DNA from: an uncultured Bacteroidales bacterium
GTDB taxonomy: Bacteria; Bacteroidota; Bacteroidia; Bacteroidales; P3
Direction: 5' to 3'
Assembly: GCA_944321735.1 (NCBI GenBank)
Contig: CALUMK010000001.1
Location: 124,001-188,000 of the forward strand
Length of the DNA stretch: 64,000 nt
Shown: positions 43,976-52,719 of the stretch, one piece after another
Layout: each line of letters starts with the position of its first letter
Position numbering within the stretch: the stretch's first letter is position 1
Notes under the pieces: generated by a model
Databases searched by the model: none
Told to the model about the DNA's origin: nothing
Seen by the model: the letters and a program-made list of their open reading frames with translations, nothing else
Made by a program: the position numbers and the translations under genes

Positions 43976-46900
43976 ATGAAGAAGCGTTTTCTCTTTGTAG
44001 GCTTCGGGTTATTGCTGTTGTCGGCAAGTCCATCCGTTGCCCAAGTTGCAGGTTTTTCAGAGGAATCAGGAGGCATTAGGAAAGGGCAGGGGCAGGAAGT
44101 CCGGATTAGGGGTATCCGGGATTCAGTGGTTCGTATCGCCCCGCCCTGTTCCGGCAATATCCGTCAGGAACGGCAGGCGGAAGTGCTTGTTCCGGTAAAA
44201 TCCGGACAAGAGGCAGTAAGCAGGGGAGATTTCAAGCCGCAGCTTTGCGAGATGCCGGTGAAAGCCGCTCCGGCTTTGATGCGGAAAACGGACGGCGGTG
44301 TTCCGGCATTGGCATCTCGGCGGGAATGGACGCCATCGAATCCGCTGGCAAAATCGGATTCCCGCTTGAAATCGGATGAGCCGGTATCGGTGTTCATGGG
44401 GACGAATCTGCTTACTTCTGCCGAGGATAGCCGTATAGTATTGTTTACAGTTCAAGATAACGAAGTTCGCGAGGAAAACAGAATCCAATTCCCTTATCAT
44501 GGTTATACAAATGAGGAGCCGGATGTTCAGTACTCCTTGTTTCCTCGTTGGGGGGATTGGGTAGGAGACGGCTTTGTGGGTATGTGGGGTTTCAATACTT
44601 CAACGACAAACTACTATACGGGTTATATTTGGTTTGACCCTATGTCTGGCGAGGCCTACTCCCTGAAATATCACAGTCTGAATAATATGTTGACTTCCAC
44701 AAGTGCTGCCTACGACGAGTCGTCGGATTTGATGTATGTGGTATCGTACGAGTACAATTATGAAACAGAAACCCATGAGGGCTTTGACCTTCGTTCGTTT
44801 GCGATAGTCGATGACAGCATTTGTTTTAGGGATTCGGTGCGTCTGAGCGGATTGTCTTATCCGCTGACTTTGTCTATTGATCAAGCAGGGGCAATGTATA
44901 TCATTGCGAAAGACGGTAATCTTTATTCGGTGGATAAAGAAAGCGGTGTCGCTTCATTGGTAGGTTCGACTGGGAAGCAGCTTGAGACCTCCAATGGCGG
45001 CACTTATTCGCAATCCGCTACTTTCGATTACTATACAGGCAAGCTCTTTTGGTACTATGTAGAGGGTTCCCTCCGAAACGATGATGATTTAGGGCTGGTT
45101 ACGGTGGACTTGGAAACGGCAGAACTGACAGATATTGCGGAATCCCATAGTGGCGAACGATTGTCGTCCCAGTTGGGAATGATGGCTTCCGTGCATTATG
45201 AGAATCCGGCACCCTTGGCGGCAGATTATTTTTATGTAACAGAGTATCATGATGAAGGGTTTCTGGAGTTTCATTGGATGTGTCCTGGTTTGAATTGCAA
45301 TTACGAACCTTTGGATTCTTTGGAAAAGGTATATTTTTATCAACGGTTGCTAAGGGATGAAGCATACGAATACATATTGCTCGATTCCATGTCGGGTATT
45401 CAGCCTGGCGAGGAGTATGTGTTTCGTTATGAAAAGGAGGAGTTTAGTCCGGAAGATACTGTGTATGAGATTTATTTTAAGGATGGAGACGGGTTGTACT
45501 CGGCAGGCACAAGTTTTGTCTCTAAACCTGTAGGCGGAGTGGATTATTATAATGGCTTTGAGAATGAGGATGTCGGGCAAATGGCCTGCCTCCGATTTAG
45601 GGATCCTAATGAGGAAGGATTGTGTGTGCGGACAGATGAACGTTCCTATTCCGGTTCTTATAGCTACCGGATGGAAGGGCATTATAGCACGGATAGCTGC
45701 TTTTTGGATGTGTCCGTCCTTTTGGAAGATACCTCGATGTATCAATTGTCGTTTTATGTTTCGTCTGTAGGCGAAGGTTCTTCGGTAGGTGTAGGCTTGG
45801 GTGGTGAATTGCAGCAGATATACGCTGTGAGCGGGGAAGATTTCGAATGGATTGCCTATACATTTGAGGGAGCTCCGTCGGGTTTGAATATCATGCCAAT
45901 GGGAGATGCTCCGATTTTCATTGATGAACTTCGCATAGAGAAGATTGACAGGGAGGGTGTTCCCGGGGATGTGGATATGAAGTTTGCCAAGCGGGCTTTG
46001 GATGACAGAATGAAGCTTTTGCTGGGAATGGCATTGCCGACGAAAGATTTGGATGGAAAGGAAATCAAGGGCGCGATTACCGGCTTGCGTATTCTGGCAC
46101 ACAAAGGCCACCATACTTCCGGTGAACAAGAACTGGATACGATTGATGTGCCGGGGTGCTGGAGGCCGGGAACAGAAATCGAGATAGAATTACCTCTCAA
46201 GTCAGAAGGCTGGTGGGTCGCGGTAATATTCCCAGTGAATAAGCAGGGGCAATCTTCTTTGAACTATGGAGCGGGGGCTACTGCTTATATCGGGCCGGGG
46301 ATTGATATACGAGGAATTGTGGTGGATGAGTCTGGAACACCTGTTCAAGGTGTGGCGGTGGAATTATTGGAACGAGCGGCCCAAATAACCACAGGTGACT
46401 ATTTTAATCTTTTGTCTGATACGACGGATAATGATGGGTTTTATTGTTTTAATGTTGCTCCTGCGGATTTTATGGTTAGTAGCGATTTTCAACATCAATA
46501 TACAGTGAATTTTCGAAAAATGAGTTGGATTGATGGTATGTATATAGGTCCTTATCAGCAAGATACAGTTCTTGATACGGTGGTTGTTGCGTATTCGGTT
46601 CTTCCTGTGTCAACAGTCAATGCCGGATTCAATGAAGAGATTGACATGGAAATTTCCTGGAAACAGCCGATGCTGAAATCAAGGATGGGGTGGACGGAAG
46701 GACCTTGCTTTTATTATTCCGGAGGGTTGTATCGGGATGTTTTCAAGTATGCGCAGCGATTCACCCCCGAAGATATGGCCGAGATGGGATTGGTTTTACC
46801 TATGGTTCGAGACATTGTATTTTATAAAGCTTCAGAGAGCGCGGAATACGACCTGGTGCTTTGCCAGGATGAGACCCAGGAAATTTTCCGGACATCAGTA

Positions 46901-48142
46901 GTGGATTCTTCTCCGGCTGGATTCTATATTGAAAATTTGGATGAGCCGGTTCCTTTCGATCCGGCTAAGGAACTCTGGGTGATTGTGGATGTGAAATCGG
47001 GCGGATCGCAAGGTGCTTGTCCGAGAACCATGGCTGGTGCAAGGCCGGGAAAGGGGAACTTGATTTATACAGACAAATGGAAGCAGCTTTCAGATGTTTT
47101 TACAAACGGATCTGGGGCTGGGAATGTGATGGTGGGAGTCCGTATTGTGGATTCCGCCGCAGGCATGGATCCGGCTACTGGCTACCGGGTGTACCGGGGC
47201 GCGGAAGGAGCTGCCTTTGAAGAATTCAGCTTGCTGGGCGAAGCTATCCAGGATACCTTTTTCATAGACAAGGATTTTGCCGGTTTGGAGGATGGAAAGT
47301 ACCAGTACGCGGTGGTGGCCGAGTGGGCCAAGGACAGCCTTTCGGAAGCCGTCTATTCGGAAGTTGTTGAAAAAGATTCGATTGTCTATCCGATGCCGGA
47401 AAACCTGCGGATTACGGTAAAAGAGTTTTCTGCCACCTTGAGCTGGCAGGCGGCAGCCGGTTATTCTCCAAGCAGTTACAAGGTGTATCTGGATGGGAAC
47501 TTGGAGAGTGATGCGGTGCTGGCAACCGACTATCTTTTTGAAGAGTTGGAAGTCGGAGCGTACAAGGCAGGCGTCATAGCGGTTTATCCCGGAGGCGAAT
47601 CTGAAATGGCCACCTTGGAATTCGAAGTGGAAGAACCTGCAAAAGAATACCCGATGCCGGAGAACCTGCAAGTGAGCGTGGACGGGCTGGATGCGACCTT
47701 GAGCTGGGAAGATCCGGCGGATGCCAAGCCGGAAAGTTACCAGATTTATCTGGACGATGCGCAGGAAGCCAGCAGTGTGACGGGCACACAGTATGTATTT
47801 GAAAATCTTGAACCTGGAATTTATACGGCAGGCGTAGTGGCGGTATATGCTGATGGTGAATCGGAAATGGCCACGGAGGAGTTTGAAATCAAGAAGACAG
47901 GCAATGAGGACTTGTGGAGAGGCGTATCCATCTATCCGAATCCTACCGATGGGCATTTCAGTATCGAAGTGCCGTTTGCTTGCCGGGTGGAACTGTATTC
48001 GGCCACGGGTAGTTGTCTGCTTGTCAAGGAACTGCCGCAGGAAGGTCTCTACCCGGTGAACCTTGATTTGGCAGAAGGGGTCTATACCTTGCGCTTGGTT
48101 TCCGGCAAAGAATATTCGGTATTCAAGATTGTGGTCAGATAG
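43976..48142 (+). CDS. 1388-residue T9SS surface protein, probably phase-variable
   Basis: A signal peptide (1-23, 'LLLLSASPSVAQ') begins the protein. Residues ~120-450 hold a propeller-like region with repeated aromatic strands. At about 520-660 a jelly-roll module ('SYSYRMEGHYSTDSCFLDVS') is followed by a carboxypeptidase-regulatory-like domain ('IDIRGIVVDESGTPVQGVAV') near 780-850. A region like gingipain/HagA adhesin modules comes next ('ACPRTMAGARPGKGNLIYTD'). Two or three fibronectin-III-like repeats ('YPMPENLRITVKEFSATLSW', 'YPMPENLQVSVDGLDATLSW') and a type A T9SS sorting domain ('VSIYPNPTDGHFSIEV' to the end) complete it. It is inferred to be exported by T9SS and anchored as an adhesin or glycan-binding protein. 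Its promoter lies in an apparently invertible segment. Confidence 0.85.
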   Translation: MKKRFLFVGFGLLLLSASPSVAQVAGFSEESGGIRKGQGQEVRIRGIRDSVVRIAPPCSGNIRQERQAEVLVPVKSGQEAVSRGDFKPQLCEMPVKAAPALMRKTDGGVPALASRREWTPSNPLAKSDSRLKSDEPVSVFMGTNLLTSAEDSRIVLFTVQDNEVREENRIQFPYHGYTNEEPDVQYSLFPRWGDWVGDGFVGMWGFNTSTTNYYTGYIWFDPMSGEAYSLKYHSLNNMLTSTSAAYDESSDLMYVVSYEYNYETETHEGFDLRSFAIVDDSICFRDSVRLSGLSYPLTLSIDQAGAMYIIAKDGNLYSVDKESGVASLVGSTGKQLETSNGGTYSQSATFDYYTGKLFWYYVEGSLRNDDDLGLVTVDLETAELTDIAESHSGERLSSQLGMMASVHYENPAPLAADYFYVTEYHDEGFLEFHWMCPGLNCNYEPLDSLEKVYFYQRLLRDEAYEYILLDSMSGIQPGEEYVFRYEKEEFSPEDTVYEIYFKDGDGLYSAGTSFVSKPVGGVDYYNGFENEDVGQMACLRFRDPNEEGLCVRTDERSYSGSYSYRMEGHYSTDSCFLDVSVLLEDTSMYQLSFYVSSVGEGSSVGVGLGGELQQIYAVSGEDFEWIAYTFEGAPSGLNIMPMGDAPIFIDELRIEKIDREGVPGDVDMKFAKRALDDRMKLLLGMALPTKDLDGKEIKGAITGLRILAHKGHHTSGEQELDTIDVPGCWRPGTEIEIELPLKSEGWWVAVIFPVNKQGQSSLNYGAGATAYIGPGIDIRGIVVDESGTPVQGVAVELLERAAQITTGDYFNLLSDTTDNDGFYCFNVAPADFMVSSDFQHQYTVNFRKMSWIDGMYIGPYQQDTVLDTVVVAYSVLPVSTVNAGFNEEIDMEISWKQPMLKSRMGWTEGPCFYYSGGLYRDVFKYAQRFTPEDMAEMGLVLPMVRDIVFYKASESAEYDLVLCQDETQEIFRTSVVDSSPAGFYIENLDEPVPFDPAKELWVIVDVKSGGSQGACPRTMAGARPGKGNLIYTDKWKQLSDVFTNGSGAGNVMVGVRIVDSAAGMDPATGYRVYRGAEGAAFEEFSLLGEAIQDTFFIDKDFAGLEDGKYQYAVVAEWAKDSLSEAVYSEVVEKDSIVYPMPENLRITVKEFSATLSWQAAAGYSPSSYKVYLDGNLESDAVLATDYLFEELEVGAYKAGVIAVYPGGESEMATLEFEVEEPAKEYPMPENLQVSVDGLDATLSWEDPADAKPESYQIYLDDAQEASSVTGTQYVFENLEPGIYTAGVVAVYADGESEMATEEFEIKKTGNEDLWRGVSIYPNPTDGHFSIEVPFACRVELYSATGSCLLVKELPQEGLYPVNLDLAEGVYTLRLVSGKEYSVFKIVVR

Positions 48143-48182
48143 CGTTTGTCCTTAATCGGCTGCGTAAGCAGCGGGGATGCTT

Positions 48183-48273
48183 GGCTGGAAAATTTCGTTT
48201 CGGGATGACCGTGGATTTCGGGTTGCCCGGATGTGCTTGAAAACGGGAGGATATGTTGCGAAATTTTCCAGCC
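48183..48273. repeat. 15-bp inverted repeat with 61-bp loop between the two surface genes
   Basis: ggctggaaaatttcg at 48183-48197 is the exact complement of 48259-48273. The loop has no TAnnTTTG promoter. It starts 41 bases after the stop of the upstream gene and may be its transcript-end structure or a leader element of the next gene. Confidence 0.55.
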
Positions 48274-48329
48274 GGGGTTTCTTTATGAAGAAATCGGATA
48301 GAATAAATGTTGCATTAAAAGAAACGGAT

Positions 48330-49670
48330 ATGAAAAAGTGTGTTGTTTTTATGGCAGCGGTGGTTCTGATGAGCCTGTTGCCCTTCAGGGTTTCCGCCCA
48401 AGTGGCCATCGACGAGACCCATTTCCCGGATTCGGTGTTCCGGGCATACGTTCAGGAGAATTTTGATACCGACCGTAACGGCAGCCTGAGCGAAGCCGAA
48501 TGCGAAGCGGTGAGAAGCATCGATGTGTCCGGCGAATATGATTCGCTGAGTTCCCTTTCCGACCTTTCCGGCATCGAAAATTTCCCGAATCTGGAAGAGT
48601 TAGCCTGCGACTATACCGAGCTGACGAGCTTGGACGTGAGCCAGAGCCCGGTCTTGAAAGCCTTGTTCTGTCTCAGTACCGGGATAACGAGTTTGGATGT
48701 AAGCCGGAATCCGGCCTTGGTAGAGTTGGATTGCAGCAATACCGAGTTGACGAGCTTGGACGTGAGCCAGAACTCGGCCTTGGAAAATTTATACTGCTAC
48801 AATACCGGGATAACAAGCTTGGACGTGAGCCAAAACTTGGGCTTAAAATTTTTTGACTGCCACAATACCGGGCTAACGAGCTTGGACGTGAGCCAGCATC
48901 GATCCTTGCTTCAGTTTGATTGCAGCAGTACCGGGATAACGAGTCTTGACGTAAGCAATAGCCCGGCCTTGATGCACCTTTACGTCAACCAGACCAGGCT
49001 TGGCCATATCGACGTGAGCCGGAATCCGAACTTGATTAGTTTGAGATGCCAAGATAATACCGATTTGACGAGCTTGGACGTGAGCCAGAACCCGAAATTG
49101 GAAAGGTTGTACTGCTCCAATACCGGTCTGACGAGTTTGGACGTGAGCCAGAATCTGGCCTTGACATACCTCGAAGTGAACAACACCAAGCTCAGCCATA
49201 TCGACCTAAGCCAGAATCCGGCCTTGCAAACGGCGCAACTGCAAGGCAACATCCATTCGGTCAATGCCGAGGTGGGCGGCACCTACGACCTGAGCCTTAT
49301 TCCGGGCTTCGACCTCTCGCGGGTGACTTGGAATTCTAACACGGAAATAGAAGGCAGTTTGCTCCGCTTTACCACTGAAAGCATTGCATACGAATACGAT
49401 ATCCGCCTTGGCGGTAATGAGTACAAGGTGGCATTTACTCTCAAGGCGGTTCCGGATTTGGCAGCCGAAGGTCAGTCCGAACCGGTATCGTTCCGGGCAT
49501 GGACGGAATCCGGTCAGTTGCATCTGGAAGGCACCGAAGGCATGGTGGAAGTGTTCGACCTTGGCGGCCGATGCCTCTACCGCGGGCAATCCTCCGTGAT
49601 ACCGCTTCCCGGTTCGGGCATTTACCTTGTCCGCAACCAAGGCCGCAGCCAGAAAGTGGTGAACCTGTAG
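48330..49670 (+). CDS. leucine-rich-repeat T9SS surface protein with EF-hand-like motif
   Basis: 446 residues from the ATG at 48330, which opens a signal peptide ending 'PFRVSAQ'; the longer open frame upstream lacks one. Residues ~37-55 contain an EF-hand/dockerin-like loop 'NFDTDRNGSLSEAE'. About ten leucine-rich repeats of 21 residues follow, consensus LxxLxCxNTxLTSLDVSQNP, with a Cys in most repeats (about 85-300). The C-terminus ('MVEVFDLGGRCLYRGQSSVI', 'PGSGIYLVRNQGRSQKVVNL') is a T9SS-type sorting domain. It probably binds protein or host ligands at the surface. It lies 187 bases after the phase-variable surface gene and may share its switch by read-through. Confidence 0.85.
   Translation: MKKCVVFMAAVVLMSLLPFRVSAQVAIDETHFPDSVFRAYVQENFDTDRNGSLSEAECEAVRSIDVSGEYDSLSSLSDLSGIENFPNLEELACDYTELTSLDVSQSPVLKALFCLSTGITSLDVSRNPALVELDCSNTELTSLDVSQNSALENLYCYNTGITSLDVSQNLGLKFFDCHNTGLTSLDVSQHRSLLQFDCSSTGITSLDVSNSPALMHLYVNQTRLGHIDVSRNPNLISLRCQDNTDLTSLDVSQNPKLERLYCSNTGLTSLDVSQNLALTYLEVNNTKLSHIDLSQNPALQTAQLQGNIHSVNAEVGGTYDLSLIPGFDLSRVTWNSNTEIEGSLLRFTTESIAYEYDIRLGGNEYKVAFTLKAVPDLAAEGQSEPVSFRAWTESGQLHLEGTEGMVEVFDLGGRCLYRGQSSVIPLPGSGIYLVRNQGRSQKVVNL
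48597..49230 (+). repeat. 63-bp periodic repeats of the LRR region
   Basis: The DNA repeats agcttggacgtgagccagaa with a period of about 63 bases, ten times. Units are similar enough for slippage or recombination to change repeat number. Confidence 0.75.
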
Positions 49671-49680
49671 GTGTCAGGTT

Positions 49681-49815
49681 CAAAAGAGGGATTTGCCTAA
49701 AGATTGGTCAAGGTCAATTCCAAGACCGTTTTCCTTGTCGGGGAATCCTGCCAGAACTCGTTTCGCGGGATTCCCCTCTAGAAGACAGTGGCTTTGGGTC
49801 GCCCTCTCTTTTGGG
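49681..49815. other. nested stem-loops after the LRR gene
   Basis: ggggaatcc (about 49740) pairs with ggattcccc (about 49770), nested within caaaagaggg and ccctctcttttg. No gene is seen between 49671 and 49900. Confidence 0.4.
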
Positions 49816-49900
49816 AAAGGCAGAAATAGTAAAATCTTTCCTTTTTAGGAGGAAATCTTGTGTCGTGCAGGACAACCGTAGTGATGGTGGCAAGGGGAAT

Positions 49901-50872
49901 TCAGCCCCTTCTCTGCCGCAAGGCTTCGTAGAGCATGATGCCGTTGGCTACCGAAACGTTCAGCGAGTCGATCTGCCCCATCAGCGGAATGCGCACCTGC
50001 TCGTCGCAGAGTTCGAGGAATTCGGGGCTTACGCCGTCTTCTTCCGAACCGAGGATGAACGCGGTAGGCCCGGTGAAATCGGCTTGGGTATATTCCATCG
50101 AGGCTTTTTCGGATGCTGCGAAGATTTTGATGCCCGAAGCTTTGAGATAGTGGAGCGCGGCTTTCAGGTTCTCTTCCCGGCATATCGGCACGGTCATCAA
50201 GGCGCCGGCTGAGGTCTTGACCGCATCCTCGTTCAAGGCCGCGCTGTTTTGGACGGGAACGACCACCGCGTCCGCCCCGGCGCATTCGGCCGTCCTGACC
50301 ATCGCCCCGAAGTTGCGCACATCGGTAATCCGGTCGAAAACCAGGACAAGCGGGGTTCTCCCTTCTTCGAAGATGCCGGGGATTACATTTTCTATCCGGG
50401 CGTAATCCACCATCGCCAAGTAAGCCACCACGCCTTGATGGTTCCCGCTGCAGATGAAATTGATTTTGGGCGCGGGTACGTACTGGGCTTTGAGTCCGGC
50501 TTGATGGATCAGGTATTCCAATTCTTGGAAAATGCCGCCTTGCAATCCTGTCTGTAGTATGATTTTTTCGAACTCCTTGCCTGCCTTGATGGCTTCCATG
50601 ACCGGGCGGAGGCCGTAAATCATGTTCTTGGGCTGTTTTTCCCGCTTGGGGAAGGGTTTGAAGTCCCGTTTGGGGCGGGACGGGCGCGCGGATGGGGAAT
50701 AAGAGTCTCTGTTTCTCCGGTAGGAGGGTGTGGATTCGCGTCGTCCTGCATAGGAATCCCGGCGGTCGGTATCGCGGGCGGTAGCATCGAAGTCCCGATG
50801 CCTGAAAGATGTATCTCGGCCTCTTTTAAAAGAATAGCTTTCGTTTGGGTAAGAGGGATAGTCGCTTCTCAT
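49901..50872 (-). CDS. rlmB: 23S rRNA 2'-O-ribose methyltransferase (RlmB/TrmH family)
   Basis: 323 residues. Residues 1-80 are a low-complexity Arg/Ser/Tyr/Asp tail. 'NMIYGLRPVMEAIKAGKEFE' then starts the SpoU substrate-binding domain. SPOUT motifs are present: 'LVFDRITDVRNFGAMVRTAE' (N, R and D of motif 1), 'AFILGSEEDGVSPEFLELCD' (motif 2) and 'IPLMGQIDSLNVSVANGIML' (motif 3, S-L-N-V-S). RlmB methylates G2251 in the peptidyl-transferase loop; exact target is inferred. The basic tail resembles RNA-binding disordered regions. mtaB is divergent. Confidence 0.9.
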   Translation of the reverse strand: MRSDYPSYPNESYSFKRGRDTSFRHRDFDATARDTDRRDSYAGRRESTPSYRRNRDSYSPSARPSRPKRDFKPFPKREKQPKNMIYGLRPVMEAIKAGKEFEKIILQTGLQGGIFQELEYLIHQAGLKAQYVPAPKINFICSGNHQGVVAYLAMVDYARIENVIPGIFEEGRTPLVLVFDRITDVRNFGAMVRTAECAGADAVVVPVQNSAALNEDAVKTSAGALMTVPICREENLKAALHYLKASGIKIFAASEKASMEYTQADFTGPTAFILGSEEDGVSPEFLELCDEQVRIPLMGQIDSLNVSVANGIMLYEALRQRRG

Positions 50873-50972
50873 TGGTTTTCCTTTTTTCCGGTGGATTTTG
50901 TAATCAATGTCTGTAAACGCGTGTTCTAAAGCCGTTTCAGGCCTGTTGTTAAAAAAAAGTCCCGCCTTGGTT

Positions 50973-51002
50973 TTTGGAACACGCTTAAACGCTATAATTT
51001 TG
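50973..51002 (+). promoter_or_regulatory. promoter of mtaB
   Basis: TTTG at 50973-50976, an 18-base spacer and TAatTTTG at 50995-51002. Start near 51008 excludes the upstream ATG at 50907 and supports the GTG at 51030. Confidence 0.6.
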
Positions 51003-51029
51003 CAAGTTTACAAAAAACTTCAGGAACTC

Positions 51030-52364
51030 GTGCCGACAGTAGCTTTTTATACCTTGGGATGCCGGTTGAATTTTTCCGAAACATCCGGCCTCGCCCGCCA
51101 GTTCTCCGAAGCCGGATACGAAGTGGTGGATTTTTCGGAGAAAGCGGATTTGTATGTAGTCAACACTTGTACAGTAACTTCGGCGGCAGAGAAAAAAGGC
51201 CGTCAAGTGATTCACCAGGCGCATCGGGCCAATCCGGAAGCCAAGGTGGCCGTGGTGGGGTGTTTCTCGGAGCTGAGGCCGGAGGAAGTGGCCAAGATAG
51301 AAGGGGTGGATTATGTGCTGGGTTCTGCCGACAAGCATCTTTTGCTGGACTATGTGCGCAAGGATGCTTCCTTTGCGGCCGATTCGGAAGCTGTTACGGT
51401 CGGGCTGCCTGAGGTGCGCTCCGATGTTCCGGTTTTTGTTTCTTCTTATTCCACGATAGGGCGTACCCGTTCCTTTTTCAAGGTGCAGGACGGTTGCGAC
51501 AATTTCTGCACTTATTGCGCCATTCCGTACGCCAGAGGGCGGAGCCGGAGCGCGACGATAGCCGAAACCATGGAAGTGGCGAGGGAGATTGCGGCCCAGG
51601 ATGTGTACGAGATAGTGCTGACAGGGGTCAATATCGGGGATTTCGGCCGCAAGCAGGGCGAGACTTTCTTAGGGCTTTTGCAGGCTTTGGCTACTTTGGA
51701 TGGGGTCGGGCGGATTCGGATCGGATCGGTGGAACCCGATTTGCTTTCGGATGAGATTATCGACTTCATGGCTTCTTCGCTCAAGCTGATGCCGCATTTC
51801 CATATCCCGTTGCAGTCCGGGAACGACGAAGTGCTGAAACGGATGCACCGGCATTACGACACGGCTCTATACGCGGACAGGGTGCGGAAAATCCGGGAAA
51901 AGATCCCTTATGCGTTCATTGCCTGCGATATCATTGCCGGCTTTCCGACCGAGACGGCGGAACAGTTCGAGGACTCGTACCGTTTTGTGGAGGGCTTGGA
52001 CTTGAGCGCTTTGCATGTGTTCAGCTATTCGGACAGGCCCGAAGCGGCTGCCTCCCGTATCAAGCCGGTCTATGGTGCCGGGGAGAAGGCTGCCCGGAGC
52101 GCCCGGCTGCACGCTTTGTCGGACAAGAAAAAGGAAAGGTTCTATGCCCGGTTTGAAGGCCAGGCGGCGACGGTCCTTTGGGAGGCCGATTGTCAGGACG
52201 GGTACATGTTCGGATATACCCCTAATTATTTGAAAGTGAAGACACCGTATCAGGAAGAGTTGGTCAATACGATAGACCGGGTTCGTCTGTCTTCTTTGCA
52301 GAAGGATGCCAACAAGGACTGGTGCTTCCTGGCAGCGTCCTCAAGAGCCGGACGTCAGTATTGA
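51030..52364 (+). CDS. mtaB: tRNA t6A37 methylthiotransferase
   Basis: 444 residues from the GTG at 51030, preferred because the promoter lies at 50973-51002 and the family begins 'VAFYTLGCRLNFSETSGLA'. The N-terminal UPF0004 domain has three cluster cysteines (TLGC, NTCT, VGC). The radical-SAM motif is 'CDNFCTYCAIPYARGRSRS' (CxxxCxxC). A TRAM-like C-terminal region follows. MtaB adds a methylthio group to t6A37 in tRNA-Lys, using two 4Fe-4S clusters. The Sua5/TsaC gene at 8459 makes its precursor modification. Length matches the family. Confidence 0.93.
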   Translation: MPTVAFYTLGCRLNFSETSGLARQFSEAGYEVVDFSEKADLYVVNTCTVTSAAEKKGRQVIHQAHRANPEAKVAVVGCFSELRPEEVAKIEGVDYVLGSADKHLLLDYVRKDASFAADSEAVTVGLPEVRSDVPVFVSSYSTIGRTRSFFKVQDGCDNFCTYCAIPYARGRSRSATIAETMEVAREIAAQDVYEIVLTGVNIGDFGRKQGETFLGLLQALATLDGVGRIRIGSVEPDLLSDEIIDFMASSLKLMPHFHIPLQSGNDEVLKRMHRHYDTALYADRVRKIREKIPYAFIACDIIAGFPTETAEQFEDSYRFVEGLDLSALHVFSYSDRPEAAASRIKPVYGAGEKAARSARLHALSDKKKERFYARFEGQAATVLWEADCQDGYMFGYTPNYLKVKTPYQEELVNTIDRVRLSSLQKDANKDWCFLAASSRAGRQY

Positions 52365-52509
52365 GGCTTGCCTTATTGCTTATTGATGCTTGCCGTTGGC
52401 TGTTGGAGGACAGGATCGTCTTGCAGGCAGGCTATGGACGGACAGGGTTCGGTACTAGCTTATGCCGAAACAGGAATCTTCGGGCTATCTTGATGCCGGA
52501 GAGTGTAGT

Positions 52510-52667
52510 TGTTGATAACTTTTTTGTTTTGTAAATTATTGTCTATTAGTTGTTTGTTTGTAACGTTCAGAAAAAGAGAAAGGTTTTGGTTTTCCACAGA
52601 GGTTCGCTTGTTACAAAATTGTGAATAAGCTTAAAACGAATTTTTCCACAATTTTGGCTGTGGGTAA
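52510..52667. other. DnaA-box cluster with A+T-rich stretch upstream of dnaB (possible oriC)
   Basis: Five 9-mers resemble the DnaA box TTATNCACA: tgttgataa 52510-52518 (minus), ttttccaca 52590-52598 (plus), tgtgaataa 52620-52628 (minus, exact TTATTCACA), ttttccaca 52642-52650 (plus) and tgtgggtaa 52659-52667 (minus). The 52515-52563 stretch is strongly A+T-rich, like an unwinding element. It lies in the 355-base gap between mtaB and dnaB, which holds no gene. Confidence 0.55.
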
Positions 52668-52707
52668 ACTGTCTGCCGGGACTGATGCCGGATAAGGGGC
52701 GGCGTTG

Positions 52708-52715
52708 TACTTTTG
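52708..52715 (+). promoter_or_regulatory. -7 element right before dnaB
   Basis: TActTTTG ends only 4 bases before the dnaB ATG at 52720, so the transcript would be leaderless or nearly so. No good -33 element is seen at the expected distance. Confidence 0.45.
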
Positions 52716-52719
52716 CCGC

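Noticed and set aside
48183..48273. Small invertible segment upstream of the LRR gene
   Set aside because: No promoter inside the 61-base loop and arms of only 15 bp that are not themselves palindromic; better explained as a hairpin.
48597..49230. CRISPR-like periodic repeat
   Set aside because: The period is coding: 21-residue leucine-rich repeats in frame, with no constant-length unique spacers.
50907..51029. Upstream ATG start for mtaB
   Set aside because: The extension is not part of the family and the promoter at 50973-51002 lies downstream of that ATG.
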